Below, piece after piece: positions 17,231-26,413 of a stretch of DNA of 64,000 nucleotides. This DNA comes from Danxiaibacter flavus (GTDB lineage: Bacteria > Bacteroidota > Bacteroidia > Chitinophagales > Chitinophagaceae): contig NZ_JAULBC010000007.1 in the NCBI RefSeq assembly GCF_041060425.1, positions 488,304 through 552,303 of the forward strand. Direction: 5' to 3'. The position numbers were made by a program, and so were the translations under genes. Below the pieces are notes generated by a model, which was not told the DNA's origin, ran no database searches, and worked only from the letters and a program-made list of their open reading frames with translations. The first letter of the stretch is position 1. Every line of letters begins with the position of its first letter.

Positions 17231-19657
17231 ATGCGACTCGGCTTTTTATTTGTTTGCCTGGCTACGGCTCTCGGCCTTAACGCACAGTCTTTAGAAACAT
17301 TGGAACAAAACAGGGTTCAACTACCCAATGGTTGGCACCTTACTCCTGCCGGTAAGAATATAACTTTAGGAGACCTTCCGCTGAACATGGTTGTTTCAAG
17401 AGATAAAAAATACATAGCTGTAACCAACAACGGCCAAAGCACACAAATGATCCAGTTGGTAGACGTGCGCAAGGAAATGGTTGTGGATAGCATGATCATT
17501 CCAAAATCATGGTATGGTCTGTCATTCAGCGCTAACGGACAGAGCCTCTATGCATCAGGAGGTAATGATAACTGGATCCTGAGGTACAATGTATTAAACG
17601 GAAAATTATCTCTCGCAGATTCTATTATCCTTGGAAAAAAATGGCCGAACAAGATCTCACCGGCCGGCCTTGCCGTAGATGACGCCGCTAAAAAAATGTT
17701 CATAGTAACAAAGGAAGACAACAGTTTGTATGTAGTTGATCTTTCGACAAAAAAGACGATTCATAAACTGGCATTGGGTGCTGAAGCCTATACCTGCCTG
17801 TTAAGCAATGATAAAAAGACCTTATTCATCAGCCTGTGGGGCGGAGATAAAGTTCTGTATTTTAATACTGCAACAAATCAGCTTACTGATTCCATTGCTG
17901 TGGGAGATAATCCAAATGAACTGACACTTTCACGCAAAGGCACTTATCTGTATGTTGCCAATGCAAATGACAACTCAGTTTCTATAATAGATGTTGCTTC
18001 AAAACGGGTAATCGAAACTTTGAATGCAGCTTTATATCCCAACGCACCCAGCGGATCTACCAGTAACGGAGTAGCCTTATCGGAAGATGACCGCAAATTA
18101 TATATTGCGAATGCCGATAACAACTGCCTGGCAGTTTTTGATGTAAGCACCCCGGGGAAAAGCAAATCCGAAGGTTTTATTCCTGTTGGATGGTATCCGA
18201 CCAATGTGAAGGTGATTGGTCAAAAAATATATGTTACTAACGGTAAGGGCTTGACGTCGATGGCCAATCCGAAAGGTCCCAATCCTGTAGGAAAAAAACA
18301 GAGCGTAAGTTATCAGCAAAGTGATAACCAAAAACCCGAGGTAGTGCAATATATAGCGGGATTGTTCAAAGGCTCTTTAAGTATCATTGGCAGACCAAAT
18401 GAAAAACAACTAAGCACATACTCCCAGCTTGTATATTCCAACACGCCATACACAAAAGAGAAAGAAATGACTGCCCAGGGCGAAGAAGGCAATCCGATTC
18501 CGATGCAGGCGGGCAAACCTTCTCCAATAAAACACGTGTTCTATATTATTAAAGAGAACAGAACATACGACCAGGTACTTGGTGATGTGGCAAAAGGCAA
18601 TGGAGATACCAGCCTTGTATTGTTTGGTAAAGAGATAACACCTAACCAGCACAAACTGGTAGACGAGTTTGTTTTACTCGACAATTTTTATGTGGACGCA
18701 GAAGTAAGTGCCGACGGCCACAACTGGAGCATGGGCGGTTATGCCACGGACTTCCTGGAAAAGAACTGGCCAACAAGCTATGGAGGAAGAGGCGGCACCT
18801 ATCCCGGCGAAGGCCAAAGGGAAATAGCCAACAACAAAGGCGGATTTATATGGGACCACTGCAAAAGGAACAATGTAAGTTTTAGGACTTACGGCGAATT
18901 TGCCGACGATGGTAAACCCAACATACCTGTACTGAAAGGGCATGTTGCGCCCTATATTGGCTGGGATCTTTCAGTAAGAGACACTGTACGTTTCAACCAG
19001 TGGGTAAAAGATTTTGATTCATTGGTTGCAGCCAATGCACTGCCTCAGCTAAGTACAATGCGTTTTGGCAATGACCATACAGAGGGCGCCAGGATAGGCA
19101 GACCAACACCCTTTGCACATGTGGCGGACAATGATCTTGCAGTGGGCCTGTTTATTGAACACCTGAGTAAAAGCCCTGTTTGGAAAGAAAGTGTTGTGTT
19201 TATTTTGGAGGACGATGCACAGAACGGCCCCGACCATGTTGACGCACACCGTAGTCCGGCCTACGTGGTTGGCCCTTACGTAAAACGGAACTTTGTGGAC
19301 CACACCATGTATTCTACCACCGGCATTTTAAGAACGATGGAACTGATCCTCGGTATGCCTCCCATGACACAGTATGATGCTGCAGCAACACCACTTTGGC
19401 GTTGTTTTACGAATCAGCCGAACACAACTGCTTTTACACATCTGCCAGCAAATGTTGATTTAAATGATAAGAACCGGTCGCCCAACGCACTTTCACATGC
19501 AAGCGAAAAATTCGACTTCAGCAAAGAAGACAATATCCCCGATCTTGAATTTACCAGGGTTCTTTGGAAAACAGTAAAAGGTTTGAACGCACAGGTTCCC
19601 GGCCCAAGCAGATCGGCTTTTGTGAAAGTGGCTAAGGAAGAGGAAGATGATGATTAG
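17231..19657 (+). CDS. YncE-like beta-propeller / phosphoesterase fusion
   Basis: 808 aa secreted protein (signal MRLGFLFVCLATALGLNAQ). Residues about 40-345 form a seven-bladed YVTN/YncE propeller (repeats such as LYVANANDNSVSIIDVASKRVIETL). Residues about 430-750 are a PF04185-type phosphoesterase: HVFYIIKENRTYDQVLGD, DGHNWSMGGYATDFLEKNW, GGFIWDHCKRN, FGNDHTEG, ILEDDAQNGPDHVDAHRSPAYVVGPYV. The conserved Asp/His/Asn set suggests metal-dependent phosphate-ester hydrolysis. The Lys/Glu/Asp-rich tail is disordered. A TACCTTTA box at 17209-17216 may be its promoter. Confidence 0.9.
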   Translation: MRLGFLFVCLATALGLNAQSLETLEQNRVQLPNGWHLTPAGKNITLGDLPLNMVVSRDKKYIAVTNNGQSTQMIQLVDVRKEMVVDSMIIPKSWYGLSFSANGQSLYASGGNDNWILRYNVLNGKLSLADSIILGKKWPNKISPAGLAVDDAAKKMFIVTKEDNSLYVVDLSTKKTIHKLALGAEAYTCLLSNDKKTLFISLWGGDKVLYFNTATNQLTDSIAVGDNPNELTLSRKGTYLYVANANDNSVSIIDVASKRVIETLNAALYPNAPSGSTSNGVALSEDDRKLYIANADNNCLAVFDVSTPGKSKSEGFIPVGWYPTNVKVIGQKIYVTNGKGLTSMANPKGPNPVGKKQSVSYQQSDNQKPEVVQYIAGLFKGSLSIIGRPNEKQLSTYSQLVYSNTPYTKEKEMTAQGEEGNPIPMQAGKPSPIKHVFYIIKENRTYDQVLGDVAKGNGDTSLVLFGKEITPNQHKLVDEFVLLDNFYVDAEVSADGHNWSMGGYATDFLEKNWPTSYGGRGGTYPGEGQREIANNKGGFIWDHCKRNNVSFRTYGEFADDGKPNIPVLKGHVAPYIGWDLSVRDTVRFNQWVKDFDSLVAANALPQLSTMRFGNDHTEGARIGRPTPFAHVADNDLAVGLFIEHLSKSPVWKESVVFILEDDAQNGPDHVDAHRSPAYVVGPYVKRNFVDHTMYSTTGILRTMELILGMPPMTQYDAAATPLWRCFTNQPNTTAFTHLPANVDLNDKNRSPNALSHASEKFDFSKEDNIPDLEFTRVLWKTVKGLNAQVPGPSRSAFVKVAKEEEDDD

Positions 19658-20234
19658 GGGCTGGCAGTTATGGGTATCAGGTTTCAGGTGTCAGGTATCA
19701 GGTGTTTGAATTCATCCAGCTATTAGCTATTAGCTCAAATACTGTAAACCTATTCCTGTGATAAGAACAGGTTTACAGTATTGCTTGGACCACATTCGTA
19801 TACTGTAGATATTACATCGCCTCTTACACCTTGCACCTTAAACCTTACTCCTGATACCTGACACCTGATACCTGATACCTTACACCTTACACCTTACATT
19901 TTAATCCAAAAAATCCGCTATTTATTTTTCCGGTATCAAAATTTTCTGCATTTTTATTTCTGTCAATTTTCAATCCTTGCCCGCTGCTGTATGTGAGTGA
20001 GATGGCGGAGCATTGGAAAGTCCAAAATCTCAAAAACTTTAGCTAGCAATACATAGTGGAATTTTTAAACCCTTTATTACCTCTACCGGTTTACTTTTCA
20101 AAATCTATGCAGGTTTCAAAGACTAACAATCCATAATATTTGGAGATACCAATGAATTTCTGGCTATCCAAATTTCAAATTCTTCAATAACCACAAACAC
20201 ACCAACGTCAAAAACAAAAAACAAAATCCCAAAA
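19658..20234. repeat. Intergenic region: word repeats, a perfect palindrome, start of island
   Basis: No gene. TATCAGGTTTCAGGTGTCAGG words and TTAGCTATTAGC words follow the stop, then the palindrome at 19738-19782, then TACCTGATACCTTACACC words to about 19910. From 19920 the sequence turns A+T-rich without short-word repeats. A GCCCGCTGCTGTATGTGAGT / GATGGCGGAGC segment near 19980 resembles one at 41895-41925. Confidence 0.7.
19738..19782. repeat. Perfect 14-bp inverted repeat
   Basis: AATACTGTAAACCT ... AGGTTTACAGTATT with a 17-nt loop that itself holds CCTGT/ACAGG. No T run follows, so it is not a classic terminator; it may be an RNA hairpin at the 3' end of the phosphoesterase transcript. 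Confidence 0.6.
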
Positions 20235-20735
20235 ATGAAAACTTTAATTCTAGGACTCTTATTTGGATTATTATGCAAATTTTCCTTTGCTCAAAACTTA
20301 CCTGCATTCGAAACAATAAAGCTGGATGTAAAAGAAGACTACGATTCATCGGCAAACAGTGCTGCTCTAAAAGCTTCGAACTATTTGCTTTCAACGCCAT
20401 TTGACAATAAAAACATAGACAGATTAAAATCCACGCAATATCTAATCAAATGGATGACAGGGACGCCGGATTATCATTTTGTGTTGGACGAACAAGCTGT
20501 AAAATTCGCAAAAAAGGATGACGACCTTTTAGTCCTATACATGGCTGCGATGACAAAATATGTTTTAGAAAATAAAAAAGAGTCAACCGACCAAAATAAA
20601 ATAAAATTAAATGCCACAAGATCAATAATAACGTATGCAAAAGACTCCAAAAACAATCTCAAAATAAATAGTGAATTAAAAAAGATGATTGAAGCTGACG
20701 AGCAAGGGAAATTAGAGAGTTATTTAAAAATATAA
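20235..20735 (+). CDS. Secreted hypothetical protein
   Basis: 166 aa with signal peptide MKTLILGLLFGLLCKFSFAQ. The mature part is Lys/Asp-rich and mostly helical (LLVLYMAAMTKYVLENKKES, ITYAKDSKNNLKINSELKKM). No known domain recognised. First gene of the rightward accessory run. Confidence 0.6.
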   Translation: MKTLILGLLFGLLCKFSFAQNLPAFETIKLDVKEDYDSSANSAALKASNYLLSTPFDNKNIDRLKSTQYLIKWMTGTPDYHFVLDEQAVKFAKKDDDLLVLYMAAMTKYVLENKKESTDQNKIKLNATRSIITYAKDSKNNLKINSELKKMIEADEQGKLESYLKI

Positions 20736-20780
20736 TTCTCTGCGCAAAATAAAATAGTAAATATCTTATCTATGTGCTGT

Positions 20781-20840
20781 GGTTCGGGTTGACAGGAATG
20801 TAAATATCCGCACTTCACCAAGCCTTGAACGTTGCAGGCG
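20781..20840 (+). repeat. attC-like palindromic site 1
   Basis: GTTCGGGTTG (20782) pairs with CAAGCCTTGAAC (to 20830) with a 2-nt bulge and G-T pairs. The loop arm contains GACAGGAATGTAAATATCC and CACTTCACCAAGCC. It ends in GAACGTTGC and lies 39 nt before the next ATG. Closely related to the site at 22389. Confidence 0.5.
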
Positions 20841-20871
20841 ATACTAATTTATCAGTTCACTTAGATTAATC

Positions 20872-21390
20872 ATGACAAATAAGAAGTTTTTTGGGCTTAT
20901 GGGAAATGCTTCGAACTTTCTCAAAAGCCTTACTCTACTTGACTCATCCAATCATGGGTGGACAGAAAAATATTTAGACTTTAACACAGGACAACATTGG
21001 TTAAAATATATGATTGACAGGGACAGTGGACGATATTTTAATTTAATGCTACTCACACCAAAGCCAACAACGGAAGAAATGATTGACATCGCTTTCACAT
21101 CTTCAGACAATGACGAAGTTGAAGGTGCGGTCCATAGGCTTTTTATAGAAGAAGAAGATGAAAAAATAGAATTTAGACCTGCACTTATTGAACGTTTAAA
21201 AAAAATTGACATTTCACAACTTGACGCCGCAGAAAAGAAGAATATTAAAACTATTATTCTAAACGGCCACCTTACTGACAGAACAAACAAAAGAGAAGTT
21301 ATCGGAAAACATTTTTCAGAAATTCAAAAAGACGTGCAGTTCTTTAACGATACCGCTGAGATAGCTGAACAAATTTTAAAACAACTTTAG
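20872..21390 (+). CDS. Hypothetical protein
   Basis: 172 aa, soluble, no signal. It begins MTNKKFFGLMGNASNFLKSL and contains GQHWLKYMIDRDSGRYFNLMLLTPKPTT and an acidic IEEEDEKIEFRPALIERLKK stretch. No family recognised; some resemblance in character to small immunity/adaptor-type proteins, but no motif supports that. Single gene between two attC-like sites. Confidence 0.55.
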   Translation: MTNKKFFGLMGNASNFLKSLTLLDSSNHGWTEKYLDFNTGQHWLKYMIDRDSGRYFNLMLLTPKPTTEEMIDIAFTSSDNDEVEGAVHRLFIEEEDEKIEFRPALIERLKKIDISQLDAAEKKNIKTIILNGHLTDRTNKREVIGKHFSEIQKDVQFFNDTAEIAEQILKQL

Positions 21391-21510
21391 TGAGACATTG
21401 AAGCACATGCCTACAACATTAGGTTAGCTAGTATTTTATATGGACACAGGAAAAGTATTTAAAACTAAGACTTTGGAGAGATAAAGCTTGCATTAAACAA
21501 TTATGACAGT

Positions 21511-21744
21511 ATGAGGTTTGATAAATTTCGACCTTTTTTAACTTGCAATCCTGTTTTTCCCAAAAAAAGTTTAGTTGGAAAGTCAATTTTGTTTAGGTTA
21601 AATATACACAGACTTGGATTGGCTTATTCGGATATTAACTTTATTCGCCCTTTACGACCGACACAAATTAAGATAGTTAATAGAAAACTAATTTTTCTTG
21701 ACTATGAGAAACCGTTTATTATGGACAAGGAACTTACAGATTAA
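21511..21744 (+). CDS. Small hypothetical ORF, doubtful
   Basis: 77 aa, basic (MRFDKFRPFLTCNPVFPKKS...). No domain and no clear start signal. It fills the space before the palindrome at 21736 and keeps the rightward orientation, but could be chance or a remnant. Confidence 0.25.
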   Translation: MRFDKFRPFLTCNPVFPKKSLVGKSILFRLNIHRLGLAYSDINFIRPLRPTQIKIVNRKLIFLDYEKPFIMDKELTD

Positions 21745-21795
21745 ACAAAGCATACGCACAATGCATTGCATTCTGTGCCATGCTGTTTAACACCT
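21733..21795 (+). repeat. attC-like palindromic site 2 (best paired)
   Basis: TTAAACA ... AGCAT ... GCACA pairs with TGTGC ... ATGCT ... TGTTTAA, with one or two unpaired bases between the blocks. That is two stems with extrahelical bases, the architecture of an integron attC site. The next ATG is 11 nt after the right end. Confidence 0.55.
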
Positions 21796-21802
21796 ATTTA
21801 TA

Positions 21803-22309
21803 ATGCAAGCACTTAAAAGAAGAATTAATCCAATTACGATTATTACTGCGTGGACAGTCCTAATGATTATGTTGACGCCAGTCTTCATGTACATCTCTAA
21901 TATTGGTGCATCCGGGGGTGAACAAAAGCCACTTGTAACATTGGCGACAATGATTGAAGTGACAGTGTATGGAGCAGCTATATTTTCATTATTGACACCT
22001 TTTGTTTTTAAACTGTGGTTTAAAAAGAATTGGTATTTTGTTTTTGTAATTCTATTTATTCTAATTCCCGTTGCAATAGATGTCTGGGACAGATACTTCA
22101 AAACGTATTACAATACTTCAGAGACGAATACCGCTGTTAATGGTGCCGAAATAAAAACAACAATCGAGTATTATGACGAATTCAAAACTGTAAGAAGTAT
22201 TAGCATCTGGAAGAACAATAAAAGAGATAGCGTTTGGAAGATCTTTTCAAAGAATTGGCAGATTAAGAAACAACAAATTTATCGCAATGATACATTGATT
22301 AGTGAGTAA
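21803..22309 (+). CDS. Hypothetical membrane protein
   Basis: 168 aa with three likely membrane segments: IITAWTVLMIMLTPVFMYI, TLATMIEVTVYGAAIFSLLT and WYFVFVILFILIPVAIDVW. A soluble C-terminal domain follows (about 60 residues, IKTTIEYYDEFKTVRSISIWKN). No family recognised. It begins 11 nt after a palindromic site. Confidence 0.55.
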   Translation: MQALKRRINPITIITAWTVLMIMLTPVFMYISNIGASGGEQKPLVTLATMIEVTVYGAAIFSLLTPFVFKLWFKKNWYFVFVILFILIPVAIDVWDRYFKTYYNTSETNTAVNGAEIKTTIEYYDEFKTVRSISIWKNNKRDSVWKIFSKNWQIKKQQIYRNDTLISE

Positions 22310-22388
22310 TATACATCACACAATATTGCATTGGCGAATATGGCGGCGGCCGGAAAGGGCATCGTTTGTAAATCATGCTTTAGCTGTA

Positions 22389-22460
22389 GTTTGGGCAGGA
22401 CAGAATATAAAATTTCGCCACATCACCAAGCCTCAAACATTTGCTGCTACTATAATTACT
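22389..22460 (+). repeat. attC-like palindromic site 3
   Basis: GTTTGGG pairs with CCTCAAAC; the inner part GACAGAATATAAAATTTCGCC and CATCACCAAGCC aligns with site 1 over about 50 bp. It is followed 26 nt later by the ATG of the next gene. Confidence 0.5.
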
Positions 22461-22465
22461 CTAAA

Positions 22466-23077
22466 ATGAAACAGTTTTTTGTAATTATTACTATTTTATT
22501 TTCGAATAAAACTTTCGGACAAACCGAAGAGATTTATCGCTTAACCTTTGGCGACAAGAGCAACTTCACATTGACAACTCTTCTTAACCATAAGTTACCC
22601 AAAACCTTATTTATAATTGACACAACTGAAACCTGGGACTCAAACAGATTTTGGTTGCCTGATTTTGACAACAGAAACAAGGAGCAAGTAATCAAGCGTA
22701 TTCAGAATGACGAGCATCATCCGTACTTCCATCGTTATCTATTTTCGGATACAGTTTTAAATAAGCTATTTTCGGATAAGGAAAAACAAAAACTATTTAA
22801 GAGATCAAAAGCACTTAAATCCAAACCCGTTAATTTAAACGCTTCAAACTACAAGACAATATCATCCTCAAAAAATACAAAAGGATTTTATTTCGTGACA
22901 AGCGAACCTATTATTTCTGACGACAAAAAATTTGCTTTCATTGACCTGACAGTATTTTGTAAGGAAACTTATAAGCAGCCGTTAAATGAAACATATTTTG
23001 GAACAATCAGTATTGTTTTTCAAAAGCAAGGAAATAGCTGGAAACGAATTGCGAAAAAGGATTGGCTTATTCTCTGA
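22466..23077 (+). CDS. Secreted hypothetical protein
   Basis: 203 aa. ATG at 22466 gives the signal MKQFFVIITILFSNKTFGQ; the frame upstream to 22331 only reads the palindromic site. The mature part contains DSNRFWLPDFDNRNKEQVIKR, HHPYFHRYLFSDTVLNKLFS and a C-terminal GTISIVFQKQGNSWKRIAKKDW. No domain recognised. Confidence 0.55.
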   Translation: MKQFFVIITILFSNKTFGQTEEIYRLTFGDKSNFTLTTLLNHKLPKTLFIIDTTETWDSNRFWLPDFDNRNKEQVIKRIQNDEHHPYFHRYLFSDTVLNKLFSDKEKQKLFKRSKALKSKPVNLNASNYKTISSSKNTKGFYFVTSEPIISDDKKFAFIDLTVFCKETYKQPLNETYFGTISIVFQKQGNSWKRIAKKDWLIL

Positions 23078-23099
23078 CAAATAACAGCAGCCAGCAGGG

Positions 23100-23220
23100 A
23101 TTGGTTGCAAGTGCGGCCGGACGCTGGCAGCATCAGCGACAATTCGCTATACCAACTTTAATCCACGCAGACGGAATGCTAATGCCACACCTCAGCAAGC
23201 CCTATTCGTTAGAGGTGTGG
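23100..23220 (+). repeat. attC-like palindromic site 4 with 9-bp perfect hairpin
   Basis: Contains the shared core GACGGAATGCTAATGCC (23170-23186) and AGCAAGCCC. CCACACCTC (23185) and GAGGTGTGG (to 23220) form a perfect 9-bp stem around GTTAG. The next gene starts 49 nt on. Confidence 0.5.
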
Positions 23221-23268
23221 CTTAAGATTAATTTAAGTAGATTTTTTTGTAGAATATAAATTGATACT

Positions 23269-23724
23269 ATGAAATTATTTCGATGTCTGTGTATGATGAT
23301 TGGTTTTTCATTAATGAACTCTTGCATAGAATATCGTATTATTGATAAAGGATATTTAACTAATGATACAAAATACCTCTTTACCAAATTCGAATTTATT
23401 GGACGACATCGAACTGTATATACAGGTGCTATCAAGAGACAAGAAAAAATACAAGAAGAGATTATCTACTATACAGACAAGTCACTGCCCCCAATTAAAA
23501 TTTTATTCAGTTATGATGATAGAAAGAAGATTAATAAAAAAGAGTTCTTTGTTTCTGTAATTGATGCTCAACCAGAGTTTATGTTGACGGAAGAGGAAAG
23601 ACAACTATTAAAAATAATGAACGAAAAGAAATTAGATGGAGATTATGAAAAATATCACTTGATTAGTGGATTTCGAAAATCTACAAACAATGATAATATT
23701 CCTGATGACTTGAAAAAAATATAA
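23269..23724 (+). CDS. Putative lipoprotein
   Basis: 151 aa with signal MKLFRCLCMMIGFSLMNSC, lipobox Cys at 19. The mature sequence is charged (TEEERQLLKIMNEKKLDGDYEKYHL). No domain recognised. Single gene behind a palindromic site. Confidence 0.55.
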   Translation: MKLFRCLCMMIGFSLMNSCIEYRIIDKGYLTNDTKYLFTKFEFIGRHRTVYTGAIKRQEKIQEEIIYYTDKSLPPIKILFSYDDRKKINKKEFFVSVIDAQPEFMLTEEERQLLKIMNEKKLDGDYEKYHLISGFRKSTNNDNIPDDLKKI

Positions 23725-23775
23725 TTCACAATAATGGCGTCACTCTTAAAGTGACAATTAACCAAGACTAACTTT

Positions 23776-24282
23776 ATGAAAAACTCAAATCCCAAAGACG
23801 AAATATCTTTCGAGAATGCGCATCCGAACGCGCAGAAGCTAATGCAAGACGATTTCTTTTATAGTCCAATAGAAGAAACGGCTCCCTTTGGCAGTGATGA
23901 TGGTTGGGAGACCTTCTATGCTTTCAGGGACTGGCTTCAGGTTAACAACAAACGGAATAAGGTTGATTTTATCAATGAGCAGATCGAATATTGGGGCTAC
24001 CCGACCTTCAATCTTCAAAGCATTGACATTGTTGAATTAGAAGGATACCTTAAAAACAGTGAGTTAGGGAGTCGTTTCATGTCAGGCATTGACCAAGCTA
24101 TTGTAGCAACTGCTTTCGGGCAGCTTTATTTACAAGGATTTATGGACTTAAATCTACGCTCACTTGCCATTACAGCTGTGAGAAGACAGTTATTACCCGA
24201 TATTTTAAGCCTGTGGGAAGAACATAAGGATAAACGGGAGACAAAGCTAAACAAGTTATTGGCTGTGCTAAGCCCAAGCTGA
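23776..24282 (+). CDS. YfeS-like hypothetical protein
   Basis: 168 aa soluble protein. The N-terminal motif FENAHPNAQKLMQDDFFYSP and APFGSDDGWETFYAFRDWLQ resembles, from memory, Enterobacterial YfeS and related uncharacterised proteins. These carry a conserved HPxAxxLMxDDFFW...APFGxDxGxDT block. Function unknown. The C-terminal half is helical. The match is by recollection of the motif only. Confidence 0.45.
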   Translation: MKNSNPKDEISFENAHPNAQKLMQDDFFYSPIEETAPFGSDDGWETFYAFRDWLQVNNKRNKVDFINEQIEYWGYPTFNLQSIDIVELEGYLKNSELGSRFMSGIDQAIVATAFGQLYLQGFMDLNLRSLAITAVRRQLLPDILSLWEEHKDKRETKLNKLLAVLSPS

Positions 24283-24555
24283 TTAAGACGTATAACAGGA
24301 TTTTGAAACAATGCATGCTAAGTGCGACCTTTAGGCTATAAGCTAATACTAATCACCAGGACAAGGCTAAGCTACTGAGCTCCGAATGCCTGCACTAACA
24401 GCAACACTTTCCAGTTGTAGACAATAATAACGCAAACCCATTAAAACACAACCGGGCAAACAACAAAGGCTAAAGTTGCCATTCGATGTAAAAATGTTCT
24501 TACAAACTTATTTTTACTCTAAACACTGTATATTTAACGCCAAATCTAATATCTT
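24283..24555. other. Intergenic region without recognised elements
   Basis: About 270 nt, no ORF, no clear palindrome. The last 60 nt are A/T-rich and probably carry the promoter of the next lipoprotein gene. Confidence 0.4.
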
Positions 24556-25743
24556 ATGAGATCTGCATTTTTTACAACTGCATTTAAAGCACTAATGCTA
24601 GGCAGTGTACTGGTTATCGGTGGTTGTTCCAAAGAGGACGAAGTAAAAGACAACGACCCGATCAGTAGCCATTTCGGAGAATTTGTTGAAATTCCTGATT
24701 TTAATCAAAGCGCAAATATTTCTTCACAACTACTTGCTACCGACAATGGACTATATATGACGGTTGGCAATAACAATGATGGTGACGATTGGATTTATCG
24801 GTACAATTTGGATCAGAACGACATTTTAAAGGGCACCTGGCAAAAAGTTCAGTACAATCCCACTCCTGACAATGATTATCTTGATAATAAAACGCCGCTA
24901 CATTTCAAATCTGAATTGGTAAGCGAACACGAAATCTTCATCACTCCCACTTTTTACGCCTTTGAAACACCTGTTTTCAAAACTGTAAACATGGCAAGTG
25001 GCAATATCGTTAGCCAGGTGAATGCTCCTACTCACGATTTCGACCCCGCTGACATGCACAGTTATGGAACAATATTAAAAGATGATTTCGGACAGGATTG
25101 GGCAGTTTTTAGAGGAGGAACAGTTAGTAATAACAATTTACATGTTGTAAAACTCAGGTATGGAAATCTTCCGTTTAATAAGGTATGTTCCATTACAGCT
25201 GAAGGCGAATTGCTTTATTCAACATCCGCATCATCATCGAATCTGTATGCGCTCTCCTACCAGGAAAAGAAACTTTATATCATAAAAACCAATGGACAGG
25301 TAATCACAAAAGATTTAAGTCCTTATTATAATAGTAGTTTGTCGATCTACGATTTTAAAAATAAATTCAGGTTTTCTAATACCGGGGTATATTTTCAATT
25401 TCAAAATAAAGTTTTAAAATTGGTTAATGATGAAAACCTTACTTTATTTTATACGATTCAATATGTAGGTGGTGGCGAACAATTGGGCGATTTTTGCGTA
25501 GACAATGATTATCTTTTTGCTACAGACGGAACAAGAAAGGAATTAGCGGGTTCCTACAAAGAAGTTAATATAATTCCGCAACAACCAAATACATCAAATC
25601 AGGAAATTCTGCTTGACTATGTTGAAAAAACAAACTTTTTCAAAACAGGATATCTTGAAACATCAACTGATCCCGACGATAACTACATTTACATCCTGGG
25701 AGTAAACGGTAAAATACTCGTAATATCTAAACATTATATTTAA
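24556..25743 (+). CDS. Putative lipoprotein with propeller-like sequence
   Basis: 395 aa. Signal MRSAFFTTAFKALMLGSVLVIGGC with lipobox Cys at 24, followed by an acidic linker. The rest is beta-rich with spaced TDNGLYMTVGNNNDGDDWIYRYN, AVFRGGTVSNNNLHVVKL, SNLYALSYQEKKLYIIKTNG and DDNYIYILGVNGKILVIS, suggesting a propeller-like fold. Function unknown. A strong terminator follows 16 nt after the stop. Confidence 0.65.
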   Translation: MRSAFFTTAFKALMLGSVLVIGGCSKEDEVKDNDPISSHFGEFVEIPDFNQSANISSQLLATDNGLYMTVGNNNDGDDWIYRYNLDQNDILKGTWQKVQYNPTPDNDYLDNKTPLHFKSELVSEHEIFITPTFYAFETPVFKTVNMASGNIVSQVNAPTHDFDPADMHSYGTILKDDFGQDWAVFRGGTVSNNNLHVVKLRYGNLPFNKVCSITAEGELLYSTSASSSNLYALSYQEKKLYIIKTNGQVITKDLSPYYNSSLSIYDFKNKFRFSNTGVYFQFQNKVLKLVNDENLTLFYTIQYVGGGEQLGDFCVDNDYLFATDGTRKELAGSYKEVNIIPQQPNTSNQEILLDYVEKTNFFKTGYLETSTDPDDNYIYILGVNGKILVISKHYI

Positions 25744-25759
25744 TCATAACAACAGACTG

Positions 25760-25814
25760 ACAAAAGCTGACAGGCTAACGATCAACTTTCGTTATGCTTG
25801 TCAGCTTTTGTTTT
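25760..25814 (+). terminator. Terminator with long two-part stem
   Basis: ACAAAAGCTGACA pairs with TGTCAGCTTTTGT. The inner part continues GC-TAACGA / TCGTTA-GC around a CAACTT loop, followed by TTTT. Confidence 0.75.
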
Positions 25815-25992
25815 CAGCCTGACGATATAAGTTTGGCGGCATCACTAACATGCACGTTTAATTATAAATTTAGCAGCCGTTCATGCTGACAGGAAAATGG
25901 TATTATCAGTTCTTCGCTAAAATGAAACAACTTCGGCCTTTAATCATCATTGCCTTTATTGAGGATTTTATTTATGGGAAAGCAAAGCTGCA

Positions 25993-26298
25993 ATGGAAGA
26001 GTTTATGAACTCTGACCTGTTAAAAGATGTGGTAAGCAGACCCTTTGTAAAAAATGTATCCTCAGCAGACTACGAAGTAAACGAAAAAGGCTTCTTTAAT
26101 AACTCGCGGGCTAAAATAAAAGTAGTTTTTTACAAAATTGCGGATGCACTTCTACAAGGTATTCAAATGGGGCGGATTGAAGTAGATCAAACATTTGTGC
26201 TTCTATCAGCTATGAAGTATTGTGCTGACGGATTTCTAATGCCACGCTTCAGCAATACCCACAGCGTTAACGGTCGTTATACCGGACGAGTCAATTAA
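25993..26298 (+). CDS. Short hypothetical ORF, possible remnant
   Basis: 101 aa; the last 25 codons run through the palindromic site at 26217, so the real protein, if any, is a fragment. MEEFMNSDLLKDVVSRPFVKN to VDQTFVLLSAMKYCADG. A second frame just upstream (25922-26008) also reads plausibly. This could be one broken gene. Confidence 0.25.
   Translation: MEEFMNSDLLKDVVSRPFVKNVSSADYEVNEKGFFNNSRAKIKVVFYKIADALLQGIQMGRIEVDQTFVLLSAMKYCADGFLMPRFSNTHSVNGRYTGRVN
26217..26275 (+). repeat. attC-like palindromic site 5
   Basis: GTATTG-tg-CTGA (26217) pairs exactly with TCAG-CAATAC (26249-26258), leaving only the 2-nt TG bulge. The inside holds GACGGATTTCTAATGCC, the same core as sites 4 and 7. GTTAACGG follows. 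Confidence 0.55.
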
Positions 26299-26386
26299 TC
26301 CTGAGAATCTAACAATTCAAATTCTGCTTGTAAACAGGTTTTACAAGATAGAGACCTTTAGTTCTGAATTTTTTAAAAAAACACTA

Positions 26387-26413
26387 AATATTTATTGTTT
26401 ATCAATAAATATT
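26387..26413. promoter_or_regulatory. Palindromic operator upstream of the DUF2975-HTH operon
   Basis: Perfect inverted repeat AATATTTATTG-5 nt-CAATAAATATT, nested within an outer AAAAACACTA ... TAGTGTTTTT pair (about 26377-26437). It lies 41 nt before the first ATG. Most likely an autoregulatory operator for the HTH protein at 26937. Confidence 0.65.

Noticed and set aside
23062..23259. 65-residue frame after the gene ending at 23077
   Set aside because: It is the translation of attC-like site 4.
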